Below, piece by piece: positions 45,969-55,177 of a stretch of 64,000 bases of DNA. Position 1 is the stretch's first letter, and the number at the start of each line of letters is the position of its first letter. Under the pieces are notes generated by a model that saw nothing but the letters and a program-made list of their open reading frames with translations, was not told where the DNA came from and did not search any database. Position numbers and translations under genes: made by a program. The stretch comes from Chlorobiaceae bacterium (lineage in GTDB: Bacteria > Bacteroidota > Chlorobiia > Chlorobiales > Chlorobiaceae). The stretch is from positions 62,001 through 126,000 of the forward strand of contig JABDHK010000011.1 in NCBI GenBank assembly GCA_012972835.1, read 5' to 3'.

Positions 45969-47480
45969 TTACATCTGGCCGGTAGTAAGGAATCGCTGAT
46001 GCCAGCTTAACGCTTCATCAAGCAGATGTGGAGTGTGTTTACCAAAAGAGTGTTCCAGTGCACGCTGGTGGTAGTCCTGAAGGGCGGGCTTGAAGTGCGG
46101 GTGGGCACAGTTTTCGATAATGACCTTGGCTCGTTGCGTTGGGGAGAGACCGCGCAGGTCAGCAAGCCCCTGCTCCGTGACCAGTACCTGCACATCGTGT
46201 TCTGTATGATCGACGTGGGATACCATTGGTACAATGCAGGAAATTTGACCGTTCTTTGCCTGAGATGGCGTCATGAATATGGAGATATAGGCATTGCGGG
46301 CGAAATCGCCTGAGCCACCGATACCGTTCATGATGGCGCTGCCCATAACATGGGTCGAGTTAACATTGCCATACATATCGGCCTCAATCATCCCGTTCAT
46401 GGCAATAATTCCCAGTCGGCGGATGACTTCCGGATGATTGCTGATCTCCTGGGGACGCAGTATGATCTTGTCGCGGTATTCATCGAGATGGGCATAAAGC
46501 TCCGCCAGTGCATCGTTGCTTAACGAAAAAGCTGTAGCTGAAGCCGAGATCAGCTTGCCGGAGTGAATCATTTCGAGCATGCCGTCCTGCAGTACTTCGG
46601 TATAGGCGGTCAGGTTTTCAAATGGTCCATGGTTCAGGCCCGCCATGACAGCATTGGCTATATTACCTACACCGGATTGCAGTGGCAGCAGATTTTTTGG
46701 AAGCCGTCCTTTCTTCACCTCATGTTCAAGGAATTCGAGGATATGGCCCGCAATCATGCGAGAACTTTCATCAGGTTCCGAAAAAGATGAATTTCGGTCC
46801 GGACTATGGGTTTCGATAATAGCGATAATTTTATCAGGATCACAATGCAGATACTTGTCGCCGATCCGGTCATGTGGATTCACAATCGCTATAGGCTTGC
46901 GGTTCGGAGGCAGACTGGTGCCGTAATAAATGTCGTGCATTCCTTCCAGACGCGAATCCTGCCAGGAGTTTACTTCGAGGATCACCTTATCCGCCTGATC
47001 CAGCCAGGTCTTGTTGTTTCCAATAGATGTCGAAGGAATCAATCGCCCGTCTTCAAGAATACCCGCGACTTCAACCACCGCAACATTCAACTTTCCAAGA
47101 AATCCGAACCAGACGAACTGGGCCACATGAGAGAGGTGAATATCGATATATTCCATCTCTCCAGCGTTGATGCGCTGGCGGCACACAGGGTCTGACTGGT
47201 AGGGAAGACGCATTTCCACACCATCGACCTTGGCCAATGCTCCATCAAGTTCCGGTGCGGTAGAAGCACCAGTCCATACGCCGATCCTGAATTTTTCTCC
47301 TGCACTATTGGCGGCTTCAATGCGTTTGGCGAGTGCTGCCGGTACTGCTTTGGGATAGCCAGAGCCGGTAAAACCGCTCATACCGACATTATCTCCAGAA
47401 GAGATAAGGGCTGCGGCTTGTTCCGCCGTCATGACCTTACCCTGTAAGGCCTTACAATGCATACGGGATTCTGTGTTCAT
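45969..47480 (-). CDS. Acetyl-CoA hydrolase / succinyl-CoA:acetate CoA-transferase
   Basis: A 503-residue CoA-transferase family I enzyme (Ach1/Cat1 type). The N-terminal domain opens VMTAEQAAALISSGDNVGMSG, then GFTGSGYPKAVP. The second domain has LLPLQSGVGNIANAVMAGL, MNGMIEADMYGNVNSTHVMG and GIGGSGDFARNAYISIFM, with conserved Gly/Glu residues around the CoA thioester site. It either hydrolyses acetyl-CoA or moves CoA between acetate and succinate. In a phototroph with the reductive TCA cycle this could allow acetate use. Confidence 0.87.
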   Translation of the reverse strand: MNTESRMHCKALQGKVMTAEQAAALISSGDNVGMSGFTGSGYPKAVPAALAKRIEAANSAGEKFRIGVWTGASTAPELDGALAKVDGVEMRLPYQSDPVCRQRINAGEMEYIDIHLSHVAQFVWFGFLGKLNVAVVEVAGILEDGRLIPSTSIGNNKTWLDQADKVILEVNSWQDSRLEGMHDIYYGTSLPPNRKPIAIVNPHDRIGDKYLHCDPDKIIAIIETHSPDRNSSFSEPDESSRMIAGHILEFLEHEVKKGRLPKNLLPLQSGVGNIANAVMAGLNHGPFENLTAYTEVLQDGMLEMIHSGKLISASATAFSLSNDALAELYAHLDEYRDKIILRPQEISNHPEVIRRLGIIAMNGMIEADMYGNVNSTHVMGSAIMNGIGGSGDFARNAYISIFMTPSQAKNGQISCIVPMVSHVDHTEHDVQVLVTEQGLADLRGLSPTQRAKVIIENCAHPHFKPALQDYHQRALEHSFGKHTPHLLDEALSWHQRFLTTGQM

Positions 47481-47796
47481 TTTCTGTATAACTCTTTTGA
47501 AGATTTACGAACAACAACGCTTCCATTCATTGGGATAAATAGCAAGATTTGTAACCCGTCAATCCACGGAGCACAGAGAACGACAACAACGTGAATACGA
47601 GTATCCCGTCTCCTGGCACTGTTCTTCAGGGTAATTTAATAGTGCCTTTGCTGCAAAAAGTACTAACAATGACAAAACTCGAGCATAACATCGAGACTTC
47701 TTGTCAATCTTAAATTTTTGAGGAGGTGTGAACATACAATTTCCTTGCAATAAAAAAAAGCCTCCTTATAGCAGCAAAATCATTCTTAATTTCTGG
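47481..47796. other. Gap between CoA-transferase and hybrid kinase genes
   Basis: These 316 bases hold the upstream region of the CoA-transferase gene. An AGGAGG (47721-47726) and CCTCCT (47761-47766) pair could form a hairpin after the kinase gene. I see no gene. Confidence 0.4.
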
Positions 47797-50463
47797 TTAC
47801 CGTTTGAGCAGCTTATTCGTCAACTCCAGAAGCTCTTTTCTTTTGATTGGTTTGGTTATCACATGGTCACATCCCGCCGCTTTAGCTTTTTCATTCTCTT
47901 CTTTTGTTGTAAATGCCGTTTGGGCAATAACTGGCAGGTCTGGCCGGAACTGCTTGATTTGCCTTGTTGCCTCATAACCATTCATCAACGGCATTTTCAT
48001 ATCCATAAGGACAAGATTGATTTCTGGATGGCTCTTAACCAGTTCCACAGCCTGATGACCGTTTTTGGCGTAAAGTTGGGTTAGATTTTTGCTTTTCAGG
48101 CTTCTCTGGAGCAGATAACTGCTTATTTCGTCATCTTCGACGATAAGAACAACCCCACAAGGTAATGATGCGACAGTTTCCTGTACAACATCGGGTGATA
48201 ACTTATCTGTTTGCGTGGAGTTGAGAGGGTTGTTGCAGGGAAGTGTGAAAAAGAATCTGCTTCCTCTACCCTCAACCGATTCAACCTGGATGGTGCCGCC
48301 AAGCATTTCAACATAAGCCTTTGAAATACTCAATCCCAGACCAGCACCTTCATGTGCCCTTGTTAAAGAGTTGTCAACCTGATGAAACCGATCGAATATT
48401 TTCTCTTTCATATCGGCTGGGATGCCGATCCCTGTATCATGACAGTAAAACTCGATGGTGCCATTATTTCTTGTATAGCCGATATCAATACCACCCTTTT
48501 TGGTGAATTTCAGGGCATTTTGGACAAGGTTCGTCAATATCTGGAGGAGCATAGACTGGTCTGTTACAATGAGGCTCTCCGTATCAGGCAGAGGAGTTGT
48601 ACAATGCAACCGCAACTCTTTTTTTTCGGCATCATGCTTGAAAAAGACACAAAGATTATGGATAATTTGGTTAACTGAGGTTTCAGCTATTTGCATGTTT
48701 GTTTCGCCCGCTTCAATACGGGAGATATCGATGAGATCATTGATCAGGTTCAGCATGCGCTTACCGCTTTGATGAATGAGATCGATATACTCGACCTGTT
48801 CCTCCCCTGTTAATTGAGGATCCTTCAACAACTCTGAAAAACCAAGAATGCCATTCATCGGGGTACGTATTTCATGGCTGATATTGGCCAGAAATGCCGA
48901 TTTTAACCGGTCGCTCTCTTCAGCTTTCTCTTTGGCTGCAATCAATGCATCTAAAAATTGTTTTTTTTCGGTGATATCCTCCTTTACTGCAACAAAATCT
49001 GTTATTACACCATCGCTATCCCGAATAGCTGAAATAATGGCGGATTCCCAGAAGAGCTGACCGTTTTTCTTTTTATTGTGCAACTCACCCTCCCATATAC
49101 CGCCTGAAAGAATTGTTTCCCAAAGATTTTCATACACCGCTTTTGGCATCATGCCTGACTGAAGGATTCGGGGATTCTTGCCTCTGGCCTCTTCAGCAGA
49201 ATATCCGGAGTGCTCGGTAAACATAGGGTTGACGTATTCAATATTTCCTTGAGGATCGGTGATGATAACAACGGCGGGACTTTGCTGTACGGCAACACTC
49301 ATTTGCTTAAGCTGATTCTCAGCAAGCTTGCGTTCTGTGACGTCGTGCACAATGGCATAGAACAGCTCTTTTCCTCCAACATTTATCTTTGTGCTGAACA
49401 CCTCGACATCGTGAACAGAACCATCAGCCGTGCGGTGCTTGAATGACAAATGCTGTTTTCCTGATAATCGATTGTGTTCCAGTTCATTCAATACCTGTTC
49501 AATCGAGAGGGTATTGATCTCTTGCATAGACATCTGGCGGAGTTCTGCAATCGACCATCCATAAAATTTTGCGGCTGCATGGTTGGCGTCGATAATATGG
49601 CCAGTTTCAGGATCGATAAGCAGCTTGACTGCTGAATGAAATTCAAACAATTTTCTGAACCGATCTTCGCTGTTTTTCAAAGTGGCATCTTCAGAAATCT
49701 TATGTTCAGTGATGTCTGTGGCTATACCGATGAAAAATGGTTTGTCGTTGATAATGACTCTTTTAGCCGAGAGGTGATGCCATGCAAACTCAGGTCCACC
49801 GTGAAGCAGTACTTTCATTTCCAGTGAACTTTCACCACCCTCTTTCAGGATATTCATCATCATCGTTGTTACTTGCCCCCTGTCTTCAGGATGAACACCC
49901 TTAATAGCATAGGAATCAGTCATTTCACCATCAGGTTTACCTATGATAACATCCCGCTCATAGGCATTCCATTCAACGAAACGCCCTCCGGCATCAAGCA
50001 TATAAAATGCGCCGGGAATTGACTCAACGAGAGCACTGATGAAGGTCTGCAACTTTTGTGACCTTTTTTCGGCTATCTGCAATGCGGTAATATCCTGACC
50101 GATCATAGAAAGCTGCGTTATGGTGCCATTGCTGTCCGTTACAGGAGAGAGCGAAAAACGAACAGATCGCCCGTCAAGATCCTCTTCAAACAAGACGGTT
50201 GACCCTGTGCGCAGGGCTTCATCAGCTTTTATTTTCCAGAGCTCAGACTGTTTTGGGGTCAATAATTCATCAATATTGATGTTGATGCACTCCCTCAGCT
50301 GTTTACCGAATAGAGTGGCAAATGCCTGGTTAGCCTCAAGAATTATACCGGCTCGATCGGTAATTAATGCGGGATCAATGCTATTAAATACCGCCAATAA
50401 TGTATGGTAGCGTTGTTCAAAAGTACGCTCGACAGTGTTGTTATTATCGCAATCGCTCGACAT
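47797..50463 (-). CDS. Multi-PAS hybrid histidine kinase with receiver
   Basis: An 888-residue soluble kinase. Four PAS/PAC units occupy about 15-520: FATLFGKQLRECI, MLDAGGRFVEWNAYERDV, IDANHAAAKFYGWSIAEL and YVNPMFTEHSGYSAEE. HisKA has FLANISHEIRTPMNGILGF, with His near 530. HATPase (about 635-750) has LVQNALKFTKKG, CHDTGIGIP and [19 protein letters not shown]. The receiver (about 770-885) has VEDDE and NLVLMDMKMPLMNG, with Asp near 818. The third PAS is of the same FYGWS type as in the kinase at 22620, and the whole is the intact counterpart of the pseudogene at 25288-26433. Confidence 0.92.
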   Translation of the reverse strand: MSSDCDNNNTVERTFEQRYHTLLAVFNSIDPALITDRAGIILEANQAFATLFGKQLRECININIDELLTPKQSELWKIKADEALRTGSTVLFEEDLDGRSVRFSLSPVTDSNGTITQLSMIGQDITALQIAEKRSQKLQTFISALVESIPGAFYMLDAGGRFVEWNAYERDVIIGKPDGEMTDSYAIKGVHPEDRGQVTTMMMNILKEGGESSLEMKVLLHGGPEFAWHHLSAKRVIINDKPFFIGIATDITEHKISEDATLKNSEDRFRKLFEFHSAVKLLIDPETGHIIDANHAAAKFYGWSIAELRQMSMQEINTLSIEQVLNELEHNRLSGKQHLSFKHRTADGSVHDVEVFSTKINVGGKELFYAIVHDVTERKLAENQLKQMSVAVQQSPAVVIITDPQGNIEYVNPMFTEHSGYSAEEARGKNPRILQSGMMPKAVYENLWETILSGGIWEGELHNKKKNGQLFWESAIISAIRDSDGVITDFVAVKEDITEKKQFLDALIAAKEKAEESDRLKSAFLANISHEIRTPMNGILGFSELLKDPQLTGEEQVEYIDLIHQSGKRMLNLINDLIDISRIEAGETNMQIAETSVNQIIHNLCVFFKHDAEKKELRLHCTTPLPDTESLIVTDQSMLLQILTNLVQNALKFTKKGGIDIGYTRNNGTIEFYCHDTGIGIPADMKEKIFDRFHQVDNSLTRAHEGAGLGLSISKAYVEMLGGTIQVESVEGRGSRFFFTLPCNNPLNSTQTDKLSPDVVQETVASLPCGVVLIVEDDEISSYLLQRSLKSKNLTQLYAKNGHQAVELVKSHPEINLVLMDMKMPLMNGYEATRQIKQFRPDLPVIAQTAFTTKEENEKAKAAGCDHVITKPIKRKELLELTNKLLKR

Positions 50464-50785
50464 GAGGAGAAAGAGTTACTATTTGATGGTACTGTTATTA
50501 CATATGCGAAAGGGGGTAATGTACATTTTTCTATACTAAATGCACAGTTATTATAGATACGAATCTAAGCCATTTGTTTGTAAACTATATTGCACACTCT
50601 GTTGCAGTTCCAGAGAACTGAGGGGCAGGGGGTGATAGAGTGCATTATTATTGCAGGTTGCTTTGTGACCCGCCCTATAAAGGATTGCATTTGCAGGTAA
50701 ATCACAAATGAATATATTTACATTCTCGGAAAAGCCTGGTTAACTGAAAATACTTCGATTTCAAACACATAAATTTCATGGACCA
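50464..50785. other. Gap between divergent hybrid kinase and bciA
   Basis: These 322 bases separate divergent genes and must hold both promoters. A small G-rich stretch (GAGGGGCAGGGGGTG) occurs at about 50619-50633. I see no ORF, strong hairpin or known riboswitch. Confidence 0.4.
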
Positions 50786-51826
50786 TTGAGTTTTTCTTGG
50801 AATTCATACGCCTCCGACAACACATCTGCTCAACCGCCTAAACGTGTTTTCGTGGTTGGTGCCACTGGTTATATCGGCAAATTTGTTGTCCGTGAACTGG
50901 TCTCGAGAGGATACCATGTGGTAAGCTTTGCGCGAGAGCGTTCAGGGATTGATGCTGCGACAACTGTTGAACTGACCCGCCAGCAACTGCAGGGCTCTGA
51001 GGTTCGCTTTGGGGATGTCTGCACCATGAAATCCCTCATGAAGGATGGAATTTGTGGCGAACAGTTTGATGCAGTGGTTTCCTGTCTTACCTCCCGTACT
51101 GGGGGGGTAAAGGATGCCTGGATGATTGACTATCAGGCAACCCATAATGCTCTTGAAGCAGGCACGCTCGCCGGAGCAAAACACTTTGTGCTACTTTCAG
51201 CTATCTGTGTTCAAAAGCCCCTGCTTGAATTCCAGAGAGCGAAGCTTAAATTCGAGCATGAGCTCATAGAGTCTGGCATGGCCTACTCGATTGTACGTCC
51301 TACAGCCTTTTTTAAATCTATTGCCGGGCAGGTGGAGTCAGTGAAAAAAGGCAAGCCCTATGTTATGTTTGGCAATGGGGAGCTGACCTCATGCAAGCCG
51401 ATCAGCGAAGCAGACCTGGCGCGTTTCATGGCTGACTGCCTCGAAGAGCCTGCCAAAAAAAATAAAATCCTTCCAATTGGTGGGCCCGGCAAGGCTATTT
51501 CAGCGAAAGCGCAAGGCGAACTGCTCTTCGAGCTTCTTGGCCGCGAACCGAAATTTAAAAAAGTGCCGATCCTGATTTTTGATGTGATTATTCCAGTGCT
51601 CACTCTGCTTTCCAAGCTCTTCCCGATGCTTAAAGATAAGGCCGAGTTTGCCCGGATTGGTCGCTACTATACCTCTGAATCAATGCTGGTACTCAATGCC
51701 GCAACAGGTAAATACGATGCCGACGCAACTCCATCCTATGGCCAGGATACTCTAAGGGATTTCTATGCCCGGGTACTGAAAGGGGGCCTTGCGGGTCAGG
51801 AACTCGGTGCCCATTCGATGTTCTGA
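50786..51826 (+). CDS. bciA: 3,8-divinyl (proto)chlorophyllide 8-vinyl reductase, BciA type
   Basis: A 346-residue NADPH-dependent SDR that reduces the 8-vinyl group during (bacterio)chlorophyll synthesis. Blocks are RVFVVGATGYIGKFVVREL near 21, VSCLTSRTGGVKDAWMIDYQ near 95, FVLLSAICVQKPLLEFQRAK near 135, YSIVRPTAFFKSIAGQV near 165 and LPIGGPGKAISAKAQGELLF near 225, matching the green-sulfur and plant DVR family. The only in-frame start near the N-terminus is a TTG at 50786. No other pigment genes are adjacent. This is the best taxonomic marker in the window. Confidence 0.88.
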   Translation: MSFSWNSYASDNTSAQPPKRVFVVGATGYIGKFVVRELVSRGYHVVSFARERSGIDAATTVELTRQQLQGSEVRFGDVCTMKSLMKDGICGEQFDAVVSCLTSRTGGVKDAWMIDYQATHNALEAGTLAGAKHFVLLSAICVQKPLLEFQRAKLKFEHELIESGMAYSIVRPTAFFKSIAGQVESVKKGKPYVMFGNGELTSCKPISEADLARFMADCLEEPAKKNKILPIGGPGKAISAKAQGELLFELLGREPKFKKVPILIFDVIIPVLTLLSKLFPMLKDKAEFARIGRYYTSESMLVLNAATGKYDADATPSYGQDTLRDFYARVLKGGLAGQELGAHSMF

Positions 51827-51890
51827 CAGGTCAAGTGTAGCTCGACCGATTCCAGATAAATCGGTCGAACATCCTCAGCTACGGACGATA

Positions 51891-52166
51891 TCATACAGCG
51901 ATTTCATCCTTCAAAGTTTTTCCCGGTTTGAACTTAACCACTTTTTTGGCGGCAATGGTAATTGCCTCACCAGTTAAGGGATTACGTCCCGGTCTTTCCG
52001 CTCTATCAACGATAGTAAATGTTCCGAATCCAACAAGGGCAACATCCTCACCATTTTTCAAAGATGCTGATACAACATTGATAAAGGCTTTTACAGCACG
52101 ATCGGCTTCAACTTTTGTTAAATTGGCCTGCTCGGCAATTTTTTCAACTAATGCGGCTTTTGACAT
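51891..52166 (-). CDS. hup: HU-family DNA-binding protein
   Basis: A 91-residue histone-like protein. [21 protein letters not shown] begins the dimerisation helices, [20 protein letters not shown] is the DNA-binding arm signature (R-x-G-R-N-P), and [15 protein letters not shown] ends it. It bends and compacts DNA. It is a single gene, divergent from the FMN reductase. Confidence 0.95.
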   Translation of the reverse strand: MSKAALVEKIAEQANLTKVEADRAVKAFINVVSASLKNGEDVALVGFGTFTIVDRAERPGRNPLTGEAITIAAKKVVKFKPGKTLKDEIAV

Positions 52167-52237
52167 GTGGTATATTATTTAAATTGTTATGGTTGTATGA
52201 ATCAACATTGTATACAGGCAAGATGGGGAGGTGACTT

Positions 52238-52291
52238 ATGGAAAAAGAAAAAAAGAGCGGGAACATACTCTATGCGTATGCAACAGAATAA
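52238..52291 (+). CDS. Possible 17-residue micro-ORF with near-perfect ribosome site
   Basis: GGGGAGGTGA lies just before ATG 52238, as close to an ideal Shine-Dalgarno as any in the window. The frame then codes MEKEKKSGNILYAYATE and stops at 52291. It lies about 80 bases before the FMN reductase gene and could be a leader peptide or a free microprotein. Coding character cannot be judged at this length. Confidence 0.35.
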   Translation: MEKEKKSGNILYAYATE

Positions 52292-52368
52292 GGTATTGAT
52301 TTTTTATTAAAACACAATATTTTAAAGAGCTGTTATCTTTTATCATAATTACACAACACAATAACATC

Positions 52369-52923
52369 ATGAGTACCTATCACATTGCGGTTATTGTTGG
52401 CAGTCTTCGCAAGGATTCATTCAACCGCCAACTTGCGGACGCTATTGTCCGGCTTGCACCCTCCAACTTTTCATTTAAACAGGTTGAAATTGGAGATCTG
52501 CCTCTTTACAATCAGGATGATGATTCCGATCCGGCCGAATCCGTCAAATCCATGAAACTCGACCTCAAGGCGGCTCAAGGCTTTCTGTTTGTCACTCCCG
52601 AATACAATCGCTCAATACCTGGTGTGCTTAAAAATGCTATTGACCATGCATCGCGTCCCTATGGACAAAGTATCTGGGCTGGCAAACCTGCTGGTATTTT
52701 GGGCGCTTCCATCGGGCTTCTTGGTACAGCTCTGGCACAAGAGCATTTACGTAACATCCTTGCGCATCTTGATGTTCCGACTCTTGGCCAACCAGAAGCA
52801 TTTATACAGGTTAAAGATGGACTGTTTGACGAAGAGGGTAATATAGGGTCAGCAAGCAAACACTTCCTGCAGAAATGGATGGATTGTTATGTCGAATGGG
52901 TAAAAAAACTAACGCGCAATTGA
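52369..52923 (+). CDS. NADPH-dependent FMN reductase
   Basis: A 184-residue flavodoxin-like oxidoreductase (ChrR/ArsH/azoreductase group). VGSLRKDSFNRQLADA near 10 binds the FMN phosphate. TPEYNRSIPGVLKNAIDHASRP near 75 (quoted as PEYNRSIPGVLKNAIDHASR) is the family signature, and GKPAGILGASIGLLGT follows. It reduces quinones, chromate or other acceptors; the physiological substrate is unknown. Confidence 0.85.
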   Translation: MSTYHIAVIVGSLRKDSFNRQLADAIVRLAPSNFSFKQVEIGDLPLYNQDDDSDPAESVKSMKLDLKAAQGFLFVTPEYNRSIPGVLKNAIDHASRPYGQSIWAGKPAGILGASIGLLGTALAQEHLRNILAHLDVPTLGQPEAFIQVKDGLFDEEGNIGSASKHFLQKWMDCYVEWVKKLTRN

Positions 52924-52931
52924 TTGAATTT

Positions 52932-53180
52932 TTATTTTTTTTTGAGTTTATTTTGTTTTGTGCTTACTTTTCTTTCTATGACCGCATCATTCAGCACCGT
53001 TTCTAATCCGTACTTTTCGGCCTCATCGGTCAGCTTCTCTATGAGGTCGATCATCAGTAATTGCTTGTACTCTATTTTTCCCTGGTTATGGAAGGAAAGG
53101 TTATAGAGTGTGCCGATCGGGGCTGACATACCTTTCAACTCCAGATGGGAGATTATTTTGTTTCGAAGTGAGTGTCTCAT
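52932..53180 (-). CDS. Small hypothetical protein
   Basis: An 82-residue protein from ATG 53180 (MRHSLRNKIISHLELKGMSA); the frame stays open to a TTG at 53225. It contains GTLYNLSFHNQGKIEYKQ, then a helix LLMIDLIEKLTDEAEKYG and a basic Lys/Gln-rich tail. The mixture looks like a real but unrecognised small protein, perhaps nucleic-acid binding from the tail. It is convergent with the FMN reductase, 9 bases apart. Confidence 0.45.
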   Translation of the reverse strand: MRHSLRNKIISHLELKGMSAPIGTLYNLSFHNQGKIEYKQLLMIDLIEKLTDEAEKYGLETVLNDAVIERKVSTKQNKLKKK

Positions 53181-53447
53181 TGCATCCGGGTATTTTTCAT
53201 ATGCACTTAGTGGCCTAATTGTCAATAGCTGCCGTGTCGGTATTTGTTCTTATAAAATACTTTTTTAATGAATAAAGTAAAACAAACAACATCGACAGAG
53301 CAAGTTAAAAAATAAGCTCTCGCCGGATTGGGTTTAGATTTTTATTTGTATAAAAAAATCAGTAACCTAATATCAATTGAAGACTTGGTATAAATCCTCG
53401 TAGAAGAATAAATTTCTTTGGTCTCTACAATAGTTAACAGGAGAATA

Positions 53448-53588
53448 ATGATGAAAAAAACATTTTTGCAGCTTGCAGGAATTGTTGGAATTGCAGTCAT
53501 GGTGCTCACAGCGTTCAATACTGATGCCCAGGCATCACGACGGCATCACCACCACCACCATCATCACCATTACTACCATCGTAGATAA
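53448..53588 (+). CDS. 46-residue exported histidine-tract peptide
   Basis: Starts ATG 53448 (or 53451) after CAGGAGAATA, a good ribosome site, and stops at TAA 53586-53588. The first 30 residues are a clear signal peptide (MMKKTFLQLAGIVGIAVMVL, then TAFNTDAQA with an AxA cleavage site). The remaining mature peptide is essentially RR, nine consecutive His, YYHRR. The His are encoded by mixed CAC and CAT, so it is not a simple DNA slippage repeat. It belongs with the leader-sharing genes at 57083-57280 and 63049-63882. A periplasmic metal-binding or buffering role is inferred from composition. Confidence 0.7.
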   Translation: MMKKTFLQLAGIVGIAVMVLTAFNTDAQASRRHHHHHHHHHYYHRR

Positions 53589-53689
53589 GATGATTTTGTG
53601 ATTATGATGCTAGCGCCAAAAGGGGAGTTGGATTTATTTTCAGCTCCCTTTTGACCTTTTACAGGTAAAGCTTGTCACTTCTGCCCGGG

Positions 53690-54502
53690 TTACTCTCCTG
53701 TAGAGCCAAGATTTGAAAGTTGATCCAGAAATGCCACTGCAAAACTTCCAGTTCCTCGAGACTCCCTGAAAGCACGCTCACCAGCAGTTGCAAACATCAC
53801 TGAGGCTGTCGATGCCGCCCTTAAAGCTCTCCCTGTTACAGGTAAAAAAGCTGCAATCAAGGCACCCAGCGCACACCCCGTACCTGTAACCTTTGTCATA
53901 ATCTCATGGCCGCCGGGGATAGTGATGATCTCCTTGCCATCAGTAATATAATCGACCTCTCCGCTGAGGGCAACAACAGCCCCGCTCCTTTCAGCCAGTT
54001 GAAGAGCTGCAGGCAGTGCCGCAAGAGATGATGCAGTAGCATCGACGCCCTTTCCTCCGCCACCAAATCCACTGAGAGCAAGAATCTCAGACGCATTGCC
54101 CCGGATAACGGTTGGATTATACCTCATAAGTTTCTCAACAACAGAAGTTCGGAACTCCAGAGCTCCAACCGCAACAGGATCAAGCACCCATGGTGTATTT
54201 GTTTGATGGGCTGTTGCGGCAGCTTTGAGCATGACCTCAGCGTCGAAGGTTGTCACAGTGCCGACATTAATTAACAATGCATGGGCGATGTGCACAAAAT
54301 CGGCAACCTCTTCAATGGTTACCACCATTGCTGGTGAGGCTCCAGCCGCAAGAAGAACATTGGCCGTAAAATTTGTAACGACCACATTGGTAATACAATG
54401 GGTCAGGGGAGCTTTTTGGCGCAACTGGGCGAGATCCTCCACAACTTCAGGATGAGGCCATATAATGATCTTTTTACTATAGTCTTCGATTTCCATTTTC
54501 AT
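53690..54502 (-). CDS. thiM: Hydroxyethylthiazole kinase
   Basis: A 270-residue ribokinase-like enzyme that salvages the thiazole part of thiamine. [20 protein letters not shown] near 30, [16 protein letters not shown] near 53, [16 protein letters not shown] near 105, and [20 protein letters not shown] near 190 with the catalytic GTGC Cys are all diagnostic. No thiD, thiE or TPP riboswitch is visible nearby. It is transcribed after pal, 86 bases upstream on the same strand, beyond a terminator. Confidence 0.93.
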   Translation of the reverse strand: MKMEIEDYSKKIIIWPHPEVVEDLAQLRQKAPLTHCITNVVVTNFTANVLLAAGASPAMVVTIEEVADFVHIAHALLINVGTVTTFDAEVMLKAAATAHQTNTPWVLDPVAVGALEFRTSVVEKLMRYNPTVIRGNASEILALSGFGGGGKGVDATASSLAALPAALQLAERSGAVVALSGEVDYITDGKEIITIPGGHEIMTKVTGTGCALGALIAAFLPVTGRALRAASTASVMFATAGERAFRESRGTGSFAVAFLDQLSNLGSTGE

Positions 54503-54530
54503 ATTTCAGGAAAAAATTTATGCACAATAA

Positions 54531-54566
54531 AAAAAGGAGCAAACATGATGCTGTTCGCTCCTTTTT
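54531..54566. terminator. Terminator between pal and thiM
   Basis: AAAAAGGAGC (54531-54540) and GCTCCTTTTT (54557-54566) pair exactly around a 16-base loop. The A and T ends let it work on either strand. It follows the pal stop by about 20 bases. Confidence 0.82.
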
Positions 54567-54588
54567 AGTGTTAAAAGTGAAATGCGTC

Positions 54589-55047
54589 TTATTCAGCGAC
54601 AAAGTGATCTCTTCTGTTCTGGGCCCACGCCTCTTCATTATGGCCCGAAGCAAAAGGCTTTTCCTCACCATAGCTTACCGTATTCAGACGTCCGGGAGCA
54701 GCACCGAGGTTAATGAGATAATCCTTGGCACTGTTGGCGCGACGCTCGCCAAGAGCCAAGTTATATTCATTGGTGCCTCTTTCATCACAATGTCCTTCAA
54801 TGATAACTTTTCTCGAAGCATTTTCCTCTAACCAGTGGTAATTGGTTTGCAGTTGATCGCGGGCCTCAGCACGGATTTCTGAGCGGTCAAAATCAAAAAA
54901 TATATCACCGAGCGTAGCTGTGACAACAGGTGGTGGCGGTGGAAGCGGTTTTGGTGTTTCAACAACAGCCTTCTCTCCACAACAGGCTCCAATAAAAAGC
55001 ATCGATGGAATCAACAGACTTCTGAATAACGGCTTAACAATGTTCAT
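54589..55047 (-). CDS. Peptidoglycan-associated lipoprotein (OmpA-C domain), copy 1
   Basis: A 152-residue Pal-like outer-membrane lipoprotein. The signal SLLIPSMLFIGACC has lipobox GACC. A Pro-rich linker (ETPKPLPPPPPV) leads to an OmpA/MotB domain with GDIFFDFDRSEIRAEA, GHCDERGTNEYNLALGERRA and YGEEKPFASGHNEEAWAQNR, which bind meso-diaminopimelate of peptidoglycan. It is 65-70% identical by eye to the second copy at 57790-58257. tolB is not in the window. Confidence 0.9.
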   Translation of the reverse strand: MNIVKPLFRSLLIPSMLFIGACCGEKAVVETPKPLPPPPPVVTATLGDIFFDFDRSEIRAEARDQLQTNYHWLEENASRKVIIEGHCDERGTNEYNLALGERRANSAKDYLINLGAAPGRLNTVSYGEEKPFASGHNEEAWAQNRRDHFVAE

Positions 55048-55177
55048 GTTTCCCCCTTGTTATTTTTTTAATTGACCTACAACTTCAAATTTAACGCATT
55101 TTTAAAAAAAAACATTCCAATATTCTTGCTCTGTTTTTTTTCAATACCGCCAAACGGGAGCTTGCAAGTTGTTATAC

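Noticed and set aside
53690-54588. TPP riboswitch in front of thiM
   Set aside because: Only 86 bases separate thiM from pal, and these contain a terminator but no thi-box-like CUGAGA or ACCUGA pattern.
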